A program made the position numbers and the translations under genes. A stretch of DNA of 64,000 nucleotides from Haliotis asinina (taxonomy: Eukaryota > Mollusca > Gastropoda > Lepetellida > Haliotidae): NCBI RefSeq assembly GCF_037392515.1, contig NC_090283.1, positions 19,996,501 to 20,060,500 of the forward strand, read 5' to 3'. Of the stretch, positions 45,713 to 56,221 are shown one piece after another; position 1 is the stretch's first letter, and every line of letters starts with the position of its first letter. The notes under the pieces are model-generated. The model saw only the letters and a list, made by a program, of their open reading frames with translations, ran no database searches and was not told the DNA's origin.

Positions 45713-48700
45713 ATGAAGACAACACATGACGTAGACCATGGATATGCCTGGGTCGTTCTTTTCGCCTCCTTCTGTACGATGTTCATCTGCGGGATTATGG
45801 TGTACTCGACTGGGGTCATCAATATCGCCATCTTGGAGGAAGTTGACAGCGACCTCTCGCGGACTTCATGGGTTGGCTCGACAATGCTAGGGACCTTCAC
45901 CTTCCTGGGTATGATTAATAAATCTAATAATATATATATATTTTTTTTTAAAAATACTGTAGGCCACATATTCTGCTGGACTTAAATGCATTTCATGGAT
46001 GACCATGCCAGACCGCTCTATGTTCTTATGTCTGAGAGAAGTTAATTTGAGGAAACAAGATATTTCGACAACTTATTCTAAGGTTTTGTCAGCCGCGTGG
46101 TTCCAACGTTTGGACCTGGACTTGTAAAGTTGAGATAACAATGTAGAATTGAGAAGTGATAATGATAGGAAATTCAATTAATGAAATTTAGATTTACTTG
46201 TTCGTGAAATCATCATTTTTCTATCATAACTGAACATCGTAATCAGAATCACTTATGTCCCATGGCCACTTATGCGCAGGTACAACTATGTGCCTATACC
46301 TAGAGACTTTTATAAGAATCTAGTTCTTGAATGTAAATGAGTGAATAATTTGAGTTCCAGCATGTCCATGCGCAGACTATTTAAACAGGAATATTTATGA
46401 GCATCGCTGTTCACTATTGGCATACGATGACATCTGTGAACCAAATCAGCGAGCCACCACCACTGTGGTAACAGGTTGGAAAAAAGAGACTTGGAAAATG
46501 TATTCAAACAGAAACCATACATTGCTTGTAAACTACTTTCCAGGTCCTGTGGCGGGGCTGATCACCAAGAAACTAGGCTTCAGGTTAGCATGTTTCGGGG
46601 GAGGTGTACTCATCCTGATGGGACTTGTTGCAGCGTCTTTCGTTCGTGACGTTACTGGACTCATCGTAACATATGGAGTCATTGGAGGTGATCACGGAAT
46701 GTATACTCTGTAATACAAGGGCGGTGGAGTAGCCTAGTGGATAAAGCGTTCTCCAGTAATTTTGCAAACACAGGTTCGATTCCCCACATGGTCACAGTCT
46801 GCGAATCCCAATTTTTGTGCTGCCGCCATGATATTCCTGAGATACTGCTAAAAGTAGCGTACAACCAAACTAACACACTCGCTCAATAACACAAAAGCCA
46901 TGACAAGCAAGTTGGTGTGTCAGTAATCCTGGCGCTAAGTTTAAGTTGAAGGGACACACACAACGAGTTTTGGCACAGGCATACAAATAAGGTCGAGTCA
47001 CACTACTTATTACCAAATTGAAATATTTTAGTACATTTTAGACATCGTGAAAAATATGTATACGTAATCAATCTACTCCTTTGTTGTTATCCATTGATTT
47101 TAGCAATGTGCAATGTCTTACGGTCTCATGGCTGTTTTACCTCCCTATTTGGTCTGTTCGTTGACTCGTTCATACCGTCTGTTCATAACTCATTGTCCTA
47201 TACCTTGGCAGGATTCGGTGTTGGACTGGGTTTGAATTCCTCTGGCGTAGCTCCTGGTCATTACTTTGTCAATAAACGAAGTCTGGCATTTGGTGTGACT
47301 GTATCGGGTGCTGGTATGGGGATGTTTACAGGAGGTCCTCTGTGTCAGATACTGATCCAGGAATACCGCCTCAGTGGATGTCTTCTGATCTTAGGAGCCA
47401 TCTCCTCCAACATGTGTGTTGCAGCCTGCCTCTTGACACCCGTCCCAACTATCACAACGAAAATGACAAAGGAAATCAAAAACGATGCGGTCACAGTAAC
47501 GACAGAAACAGATACAGCGATATCAAGAGAAGAATATTCTGCCGACAGAGAAGAATTTATGTCTGCAGTAGAACCACTGATGACTGACGATTGTAGCAGT
47601 GAGGCTGTTCAACATTCCACGAATCATCAGCAAAATACATTAAAACATAAAGTTAATACGCTAGAAGGAAAGTTTCTCCCTTTGAAGTCAGCTGATGAAG
47701 AAGAATGTTTCACTTGCGCATCTAACAATTCCGGCAAGGTCATCAAAGACGATAGCACTCACTGTTGTACATTTCATGAAAAAGGATCGCCGAACCCTTT
47801 CGGAAATTGCCTTAAACGGATTAGAAGAATAACTATACTAAACAAATATGGATTCATCAGCTACTGTCTCTGTTTTTTGTTCTGGGCACTCGGGGAAGGA
47901 GCATGCCTCTTCCACCTTCCTAACTACGCCGAGCATAAAGGCAGTACAGAAACCCAAGCAGCTAGTCTCTTCACGGTCATGGGAGTGGGAAGTGTCATTT
48001 CAAGACTCCTCATAGGAATCTTAGGAAATGATGCCTCGGTGGATTACGTGACACTTCATTTAGGACTTCTGGGAATCAGTGGACTCCTAACACTGTGTTT
48101 TCCTCTTTATTCAAACACCTACGTCCTTCAGATGACATTTAGCGCAGCATATGGGTTGTATAGCGGTGGTCTTAACACTCTTATCAACCCAATAACAATA
48201 GAACTGATGGGCTTGAAGCACTTAGCTGTTGGATCAGGCTTAGGGAACTTCTTTCGTGGAATTGGTTTCTTCGTAGGCCCTCCTCTTGCAAGTTGGTATT
48301 TCCCATTTATTTCATTTTGACCTTTCTCGCAATATTACTTTTATTTTTCACAAAACCAAATTAAAATGAATAAACATATCTTGCATCTTCCAAGAAACCT
48401 GTAAACACGGGAAAGACTTATATGTTTGAAAACTAATTTGTAACATTCAAAGAACACATTGCAGTCTTAAGTGCTCAAGCCTAAGTGAATGATTCAGGTT
48501 GACCATCCTGCTCCTATTTGATGATCTATGTTACAAATGGTCATCTTGCGATTTGCATTAACTTTGGAAAACCTTTTTCATTTCAGGTTTTATATATTCA
48601 GCGACAAGACGTTATGACTTTACATTTGTATTTGCAGGTAAACTGAATACATCACTTAGAACACTGAGAGAAACGTAATTCCCAAAATATATTGTAAAAT

Positions 48701-49334
48701 ATGTGATTCAAAATAAAGTATTCCGAAGCGTGAAGACATGATACTTTCAAGCTTTAAAAGTATCAAATACCTGCTAGATTTCGTAGATTCACTATGCTGC
48801 CATTAGTAAAAGAAAAAGAAATAATCCAAACCTATGACATAATGTTCATATTTCATTTTAGAAGTGCATATCTGAAAACAATCAATGGTTGTTCTTGATG
48901 TGTCAAAGTCATCATACGAACATTCTTATGAATTTATGCTTTGAATTTACAATGAGAATTAAAAGTCATTAGCAATACTTTTTTCCATGTGTATATAACA
49001 TATAATATTTGTGTGTCTTTCTCTGATTTTTTAATATGTAATCGTTTCAGGTGGCGTGTAGGATCTTAGAATTGGTAATCATTATGGAGGAAAATTGAAT
49101 TTGGAATTGAAGCCACGTCACATATTTAAGGTTGTAGATAAAATAACAAACAAAATGGTCGGGAAATGTTTTCTCTTGACCACGTGAACGTCTGAATTTT
49201 GTTTTGCAGGAACTATTCTCCTGTGTGGCGCATTCTTTGCAGCCTTGGTGGGAATCTTTGGGAAAAAGTCCCTACAGATACAAGGTACTCAGAACTGTGA
49301 TGAAGTTGAAGAGGTTGTTGAAGAGTCTCCATAG
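45713..49334 (+). CDS. Monocarboxylate-transporter-like protein (SLC16/MFS), gene 2
   Basis: Five exons: 45713-45908, 46544-46687, 47212-48291, 48587-48637 and 49210-49334, all phase 1, giving 531 residues. Exons 1, 2 and 4 have exactly the same length as in gene 1. The SLC16 signature (DHGYAWVVLFASF), the TLAGFGVGLGLNSSGVAPGH helix and FWALGEGACLFHLPNYAEHK are shared. The central cytoplasmic loop (after CVAACLLTPVP, rich in Thr/Glu/Asp) and the C-terminus (KKSLQIQGTQNCDEVEEVVE) have diverged most, as expected when transport is kept but regulation or partners change. The exon 3 donor is GTTGGT, weaker than GTTAGT in gene 1; read-through would end the protein after ASWYFPFISF. Confidence 0.9.
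46719..46886 (+). repeat. tRNA-derived SINE (transporter-2 intron 2)
   Basis: The head has GTGGAGTAGCCTAGTGGATAA (A box) and GGTTCGATTCC (B box). The body has CCGCCATGATATTCCTGAG, the tail AACCAAACTAACACACTCGCTC. Confidence 0.8.
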
Positions 49335-50221
49335 TGACAGAAAGTGAATCTCACAGCAAGTCTGTGATAGCGTTCAAGGACACTTCAGCAGCTGGCTTTA
49401 AAGCAGCAGTGAAACCAATGATACCTCTTCATTTGCCTTGCCAATATAGAATATGTTCAATGTGTGACAGAATGAATAGTTAAAAAGTATCTTCATGATA
49501 AAGTATGGAATAATTCCAAATCAACACGTTTGTTTGTTTGTTTTGTTTTAATTATGTTTGTTTGTTATAATATTCTTTTTACAAGAAATCAGAACTGGAA
49601 TACCATAGGAGCCATTGTGGATATTTATTTACTGGGTCAACATTTCACGACATTGCATTCACATGTTTCTCTAACGTAGCTTTTCCATCTTTCATTACAA
49701 TATTGTCATGACCTGTTGGTTTTACAGTAGATTTAACCAGCAAAGATCCGGCAGAAAATCGGGTTTAAAAGTGTTCTTCAACAATACACTGTTAATGTGT
49801 CTTACCTTCTAGAAAGTGATCATATGCAACAAATGGTATAATTGTGATAATGCAGGTACTTTCTTAGTAAAGAGAAAATTCTTGGAAGTCCAGAGATTCG
49901 CTTTTGCACACTCACACACCAGTAAGGCACCAAATAGTCAGTGCTCAAATTCAGCGATCTGAAACACTGAGCAAACGTGGCTCCAGACAAATATGAAAGG
50001 CCGACAAATGGTAATGTAGTTCATACCCTTTGTGTACAAAGACTCACACAGGTGTGTGCCTGCACGTCACTCAGTTACTGCAGTTTTCTGGAATAGCCCC
50101 CTTTCCTTCGATTCACCTTCTGCATAGCGATCTTAAGTCTAGCGCGGCAGTCGTAGTGCTTTCATTGTTTCGTAACAGAAGGACCAGATGGTCCACCCAA
50201 GTACCATTTTTTTTAAGAAAA
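49335..50221. other. No gene; 3' region of transporter 2
   Basis: Contains a TTTGTTTGTTTGTTTTG run near 49530 and no coding pattern. Confidence 0.45.
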
Positions 50222-50383
50222 GGGCCGATACGGTAGCTTAGTGGTTAAGCGTTTTTGCTCGTCACACAGGAGATCCAGGTTCAGTTCCCTACATGGGTAT
50301 AATGCGTGAAGTCCATTTGTATTTCTGGTCTCTCAGTTCGTGATATTTGCCTGAATATCTGTAAAATACTCAGTTACACCCCC

Positions 50384-50385
<2 letters not shown>
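50222..50385 (+). repeat. tRNA-derived SINE
   Basis: GGTAGCTTAGTGGTTAAGCG (A box) and GGTTCAGTTCCC (B box) are followed by GATATTTGCCTGAATATCTG. It ends at the start of a long microsatellite. Confidence 0.75.
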
Positions 50386-50466
<81 letters not shown>

Positions 50467-50492
50467 TTATACCCCCGTACTCTCTCTCTCTT

Positions 50493-50587
<95 letters not shown>

Positions 50588-50590
50588 ATA
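50386..50590 (+). repeat. CT, AT and AC compound microsatellite
   Basis: Runs of CT, then TA, a short ACAGTTATACCCCCGTACTC unit, CT and TA again, then about 40 AC units. The ACCCCCGTACTCTCTC segment is repeated, so the array grew by duplication. Confidence 0.95.
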
Positions 50591-52166
50591 TACATACGTA
50601 TATACATAACGATTACTTACGGGAATATATGATAAAATCATATGTCATGTAACGGGCATAAATAGTGTCCCTGATATCTGAAATTTCCAACATGCCCACC
50701 AACTGTCTTCCATGAAACACTTCAGCCTTATAGAGTGATCTGCGTACACTCTTCAAAATAACTGAATCGATCCGTGTCTTCCTTCAAAACTGTTCTACAG
50801 ATTTATCCTTTTCAAAAAAACATTTCTCCAACATTCGCTTTTCGGAACCGTGTACATAGGATACTAATTTGTAACTTGATGCGCTATAAAATGTACATAT
50901 TATTAATATATTGATATAAGCGAAAGGCGTACAATAACTACCACACTGCTGGCTTCGCTCAAAGAGCGAATTGAAAAGACGCGACGTGTATTGACTTGTC
51001 GATCTCGTGTGACATGCGGAGTCCCGAACGGCAACAATCTGACCTACTTCCCACTACACAAGTTCAGATCGAGTAAGGTCAAGTTGACCCACATTATAGT
51101 TTGTTCCCGTTCGCAAATACGCGTACTGCATGGGTTGTAATCTGTTGCTTGTTCACTGAAGCGTGTTGGGTTGAAGGACGGTTCGTCTCTGCGCGTCTTA
51201 ATCTACTTTGAGATGTTTTGATTGATTGGTGTTTGTTATTAATGAATCGACAAAGATCAAATAAAGCGGTGTTTGTATGGGCGGAAAGATGTGGGTTAAC
51301 AGGTGAACTGGAATTTAAGATAGGGAAAAGGTTTGCTATATGTTTAGATGCACCTGTTACGATGCACTTATTGAAGATAAGGTTATGAATGAGATTAATG
51401 CTTCGTGGAATTTATTGTTTAATGGAGAGGAAGGCAGACCTGGTTTGAATAAACTTAAACTCTAAAAGCATTTTAGATGTAATTTTATTATAGACTATAA
51501 TAAGACAGTCTAGATCGGCTTTGTCAAAGTTTCGATGTGGTGTAACTTCTGATTAGAGTGGAACCTGGAAAATGTTGTTTTGGAAAATAGAATTAAGTTT
51601 TAATTGTAATACGTAATCATGTTGAAGACGCATTAAATGTCACTGAGTATTACATGGTGGTCTGATAGAGAATCGTTTTAACCAGTGCACTAGATTATGT
51701 CCAAATACTGAATATTAAAAGAAGGAGGAGACAGAAGTAAGTCAGTAATATCTACTTCTGGCAAACAGAATGCATCGTCTACTGAACTGGGTAGCATATT
51801 CTTGTTTCCTGTTTCGTTGTAGTTTCTGATAAAGTAGTGCACCAGTTTCAAATATTCATTTACTGTACAAAATGGTCTTGACGAAATTCTGCTTTGAATT
51901 AAATTTGTAAGCGAATGTGTTCTGGATAATGTGTCACTGCGCATGTACCCATCCATGTCAGTTTTCTCCGAGATGGCTGTGCCCTCGTTTGATGTTATAC
52001 TCACCTTGTTACTTTGTACAGGATACTCACATGAGAACTGTCAGTTGCTAAGCGACCATTATCTGACAATCCGCCATACAAACATTACTTTAATTTGTGA
52101 TTAAGTATAGCATCCTTATGACTATCCTGAAAATATCCTCAGTAATTTGTTTCAATTATCATTTCT
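50591..52166. other. No recognised gene; one unassigned frame on the minus strand
   Basis: The only frame with a protein-like composition is minus 52004-51690 (listed separately). The rest is AT-rich non-coding sequence. Confidence 0.4.
51690..52004 (-). CDS. Unassigned open frame, possible exon
   Basis: About 104 codons without stop, reading GYMRSDTLSRTHSLTNLIQ then FCTVNEYLKLVHYFIRNYNE. Amino-acid usage looks protein-like, but there is no ATG at the start and no domain I recognise. It could be a last exon of an unseen gene or chance. Confidence 0.2.
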   Translation of the reverse strand: MSITSNEGTAISEKTDMDGYMRSDTLSRTHSLTNLIQSRISSRPFCTVNEYLKLVHYFIRNYNETGNKNMLPSSVDDAFCLPEVDITDLLLSPPSFNIQYLDII

Positions 52167-52465
52167 TTGGTGTCTTGCTGTGGCAAACGAAACTGTTCGG
52201 TAATATGTTCCGCAATTTGTGTAAGTTATCAGTTCTTTAGTGTCTTGCTGTGGCAAACGAAACTGATAATATGTTCAGCAATTTGTGTAAATTATCAGTT
52301 CCCTTGTGTCTTGCTGTGGCAAACGAAACTGATAATATGTTCAGCAATTTGTGTAAGTTATCACTTCTTTGGTGTCTGGCTGTGGCAAACGAAACTGTTC
52401 GGTAATATGTTCCGCAATTTGTGTAAGTTATCAGTTCTTTAGTGTCTGGCCGTGGCAAACAACTG
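52167..52465 (+). repeat. ~65-bp minisatellite, about 4.5 units
   Basis: Units of GTGTCTTGCTGTGGCAAACG-AACTG-TAATATGTTC-GCAATTTGTGTAA-TTATCA-TTCTTTG. Outer units carry an extra TTCGG that inner ones lack, giving alternating 70- and 64-bp units. Confidence 0.85.
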
Positions 52466-52844
52466 GCCGGTTGTGATGAAACAGATCATGGCCCTGCATT
52501 CACTAGTCATTTGGCTGACGGTTCTGGGCACCGCTCTACTGTAATGATAGGATCAGAGAATATGGTCATACTTAAGGTTTTCTCATCTGCAGTAAGGGGC
52601 TGAATGTATATACAGTGCACTCAATGCAAGAATTAGAAAAGTATAAATTAGTACTCTTGTATTCATTACGGAGTTTAACTGGAAAAAGCCTTTATCTCAA
52701 ACACAAGCCATTATTCGGTATCAATGTCCATGTTGCGCAACACATGTCGTTATAGAGTTAGAAAGCTCTGTCGTCGGAAAAATATTATAATACACTAAAA
52801 CACGACTACTCAAAAGTTTAGCCTTACTTAAAGCACCTACTAAA

Positions 52845-52889
<45 letters not shown>

Positions 52890-53238
52890 CCTCGGATCAT
52901 GGGCAAACAGTACCTTTAAACAGAAAGGAATATTTTGCAAGATGTAATTTTCGAACTGTTCGAACTGAAATAAGTGGCCAAATGTACACCAGTGAGTCTA
53001 AAGGTTTGACGGGTAGTATATGTACGCATACTGATATGTTGCAATTATGTACCAGTATCGTGTTTACACATGTATATCCAAGCACATATATATTCTCAAT
53101 ATATGCATGTCCTAGATTTGTACGTCACTACATAACCCACGTCAACATTGTTCTCTTCCTCTTTTGATCTATTGTAGCTGAATGGCGACGCAAAATCCTA
53201 TTCCTTCTATAACTCTATTTCTGTTAAAGATGACTGAT
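52466..53238. other. No gene; CT microsatellite at 52843-52882
   Basis: A 40-base CT run is the only clear feature. Confidence 0.5.
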
Positions 53239-53513
53239 ACCTGTGAAGGTCTACCCTGGGTGGATAAGGCCTTCAGCAACCCATGCTTGCCATAAAAGGC
53301 GACTATGCTTGTAAGAGGCGACTAACTGGATCGGGAGGTCAGGCTCGCTGACTTGGTTGACACATATCATCGGTTCCCAATTGCGCAGATCGATGCTCAT
53401 GTTGTTGATCACTGGATTGCCTGGTCCAGACTCGAGTATTTACAGACAACCGCCATATGGCTGAAATATTGTTGAGTGCGGGGGCGTAAAACTAAACTCA
53501 CTTACTTACTTAC
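53239..53513 (+). repeat. SINE-like abalone repeat, near full length
   Basis: Runs from CTGTGAAGGTCTACCCTGG to GTAAAACTAAACTCACTTAC. Colinear with 9297-9573, with a small deletion in the CTTGTCGTAAGAGG block. Confidence 0.85.
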
Positions 53514-53754
53514 CCAAAGATCACTGAGTCATTTCGCATCGTGCAATGCAATATTGTCAGAACAGAGACCAGAAAAACAGTGTTAACTTTTGTTCATTTC
53601 ATTTTCATCGTGTCGTAAGTTATCACTATCAATTACAGGTAGCAGCCTGCCTGTGTATCTCTTAAAGTCATAATGACATGCCCCACGTCACTACGCATCA
53701 AATAAATGGCATCTTGAGCTTTACGAACGGAGACATGAAAACACTATCGGTCTT

Positions 53755-54712
53755 TTAACCCTCCTGTGTTCAGCCATATGTTCTTATACCCCTCCTGTGT
53801 TCAGCCATATGTTCTTTTACCCCTCCTGTGTTCAGCCATATGTTTTTTTACCCCTCCTGTGTTCAGCCATATGTTCTTTTACCCCTCCTGTGTTCAGCCA
53901 TATGTTCTTTTACCCCTCCTGTGTTCAGCCATATGTTCTTATACCCCTCCTGTGTACAGCCATATGTTCTTTTACCCCTCCTGTGTTCAGCCATATGTTC
54001 TTTTACCCCTCCTGTGTTCAGCCATATGTTCTTTTACCCCTCCTGTGTTCAGCCATATGTTCTTTTAACCCTCCTGTGTTCAGCCATATGTTCTTTTAAC
54101 CCTCCTGTGTTCAGCCATATGTTCTTATACCCCTCCTGTGTACAGCCATATGTTCTTTTACCCCTCCTGTGTTCAACCATATGTTCTTTTACCCCTCCTG
54201 TGTTCAGCCATATGTTCTTATACCCCTCCTGTGTTCAGCCATATGTTCTTTTACCCCTCCTGTGTTCAGCCATATGTTTTTTTACCCCTCCTGTGTTCAG
54301 CCATATGTTCTTTTACCCCTCCTGTGTTCAGCCATATGTTCTTTTACCCCTCCTGTGTTCAGCCATATGTTCTTATACCCCTCCTGTGTACAGCCATATG
54401 TTCTTTTACCCCTCCTGTGTTCAGCCATATGTTCTTTTACACCTCCTGTGTTCAGCCATATGTTCTTTTACCCCTCCTGTGTTCAGCCATATGTTCTTTT
54501 AACCCTCCTGTGTTCAGCCATATGTTCTTTTACCCCTCCTGTGTTCAACCATATGTTCTTTTACCCCTCCTGTGTTCAGCCATATGTTCTTATACCCCTC
54601 CTGTGTACAGCCATATGTTCTTTTACCCCTCCTGTGTTCAGCCATATGTTCTTATACCCCTCCTGTGTACAGCCATATGTTCTTTTACCCCTCCTGTGTT
54701 CAGCCATATGTT
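53755..54712 (+). repeat. 31-bp satellite array, about 31 units
   Basis: The unit is CCCCTCCTGTGTTCAGCCATATGTTCTTTTA with few differences. Variant units (TTCTTATA followed by TGTACAGCC; TTTTTTTA; TTTTAACC) recur in the same order, for example near 53,937, 54,121, 54,371 and 54,590, so larger multi-unit blocks were copied. Because 31 is not a multiple of three, all three frames read as the same repeating peptide; none is a gene. Confidence 0.95.
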
Positions 54713-54808
54713 CGTTTTTTAGAAATTCTTAATAAGCAGCATCAGCTATTCACATAACCTTATTATTAAACACATGATATTTCAGAATATGAAAATCCAG
54801 TCGTTTTC

Positions 54809-55827
54809 CTAAACATTCCTTTTAACTGAGTGTCCACTGAGTGAGTTCTTTCCAGCGTCTTCAACAGTCTTCTGCTCAGGGTCTTTCTTCTGGTGTCCAT
54901 TTTCCTTTGAGTTCTGTCCAGCATCTTCCACAGTCTTCTGCTCAGGGTCTTTCTTCTGGTCTATTCCCTCAGCATGCAGCTCCACCATTTGAGTGGACAA
55001 CTTCGTTCCTTCAACGAGTCCTCTCGTTGTCAGCTTGATTGCATAGTTATTACATTCCTTGCCGTTCAGAATAATTGTCTCCCTCACGAAGTCCACACTT
55101 CTATCCGGATCCTTCTCCTCTTTATACTTGTGAAAGATGTGTCTTAGGTCCTGAATCTTGAACGACATCACTACCTTCTTATCCTTCTTTCTTCTTATGT
55201 ACACTGGGGCTTTGCCTGATGGCATCCTCATGATGGTCTCAACTGTGAACCTGTAGGACATGTCTTCTTCTGTGAAGACAACCTTGGCCTCACAATTAGT
55301 GTTCTCTTTTACATTAATATCACAACACGTTTCAAAAGTCAACACTTCCTCAAAAGTCTGCTCGGTGGTTTTTGTGACCTCGAGCTTTGATTCCAGTCCA
55401 CAGTCGACACCACACAAAGAAAAATTAGCCTTTCCACCGACTGTAAATCCTTTCTGAAAAGTCACTGTCACACTTGCCTTTCTTGCCCGTTCCATTCTGA
55501 ACTTGTAAACTTGCGCCATTTCTGTGTCATTATGATACTCAGTTATGAGTATTGATTTGTTGGGCATACCTTCCCCAATCTCTGGTGCCGTTTTAGAATC
55601 GCTCTTGATCTTCAAACCTTCCAGCTCTGCGTCTGAATGTGAAAATTGGTAATAGTTCATTGGGACGTCAATAATAAAGTCCTTCCGTCTGATGAAAAAC
55701 CTTCTGAAATATCCAGAGTCTTTAATGAAGCTGCCCCATGCCCAGTCTTGAATAATCTCTTGTACATCGATAACTGAAGAAATGTCCCGGACTTTTGAAT
55801 CACCTCCACAGACCATGGTGAGAAGAG
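54809..55827 (-). CDS. Aerolysin/ETX-MTX2-like beta-pore-forming family protein (candidate)
   Basis: A single coding exon of 335 residues. The ATG (55816) has a strong context (CACCATGG) 11 bases after a splice acceptor (TTGTACTTGCAG), so a non-coding exon lies upstream. There is no signal peptide. Residues ~85-215 look like the aerolysin-type pore module: EYHNDTEMAQVYKFRMERAR, then a Gly/Ser/Thr-rich amphipathic stretch (SVTVTFQKGFTVGGKANFSL to LESKLEVTKTTEQTFEE), then long alternating strands (AKVVFTEEDMSYRFTVETIM). A polar C-terminal tail holds two copies of QKKDPEQKTVEDAG-NS. The frame looks whole. In molluscs such proteins occur in immunity and defence; the present role is unknown, and the family call rests on pattern only. 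Confidence 0.5.
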
Positions 55828-55955
55828 CTGCAAGTACAAAAGGTTGAGGGATTCAGGTTAAGCCGCTTTCAACATAATGTTCAGGTCTTACTATAATGAT
55901 CAATTTTCTGGATAACAGTTAGGATGACATCAATAAGACCATATATATGGCGATG

Positions 55956-56221
55956 ACCCGTGAAGGTCCCAGGCTAGAATAGGCCTTCACCAACCCATGC
56001 TTGCCATAAAAGGCGACCGTGCTTGTCGTAAGAGGCGACTAACTGGATCGGAAGGTCAGGCTCGCTGACTTGGTTGACACATGTCATCGGTTCCGAATTG
56101 CGCAGATCAATGCTCATGTTGTTGATCACTGGATTGCCTGGTTCAGACTCGATTATTTACAGACCACCGCCATGTAGCTGGAATATTGGTGAGTGCATCG
56201 TAAAACTAAACTCACTCACTC
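55956..56221 (+). repeat. SINE-like abalone repeat, near full length
   Basis: Runs from CCCGTGAAGGTCCCAGGC to GTAAAACTAAACTCACTCAC. It lies upstream of the pore-forming-like gene, in or near its promoter or first intron. Confidence 0.85.

Noticed and set aside
50306-50632. 108-codon Ser/Leu/His frame
   Set aside because: CT, AT and AC microsatellites.
52167-52458. Frames with repeated CSAICVSYQF or its antisense
   Set aside because: Both are readings of the ~65-bp minisatellite.
53755-54712. Regularly spaced 31-bp repeats as a possible CRISPR array
   Set aside because: Repeats are directly joined with no spacers, and the context is eukaryotic.
53766-54757. Five long overlapping plus-strand frames of about 100-224 codons
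   Set aside because: They are the 31-bp satellite read in three frames; unit length not divisible by three makes each frame repeat the same peptide.
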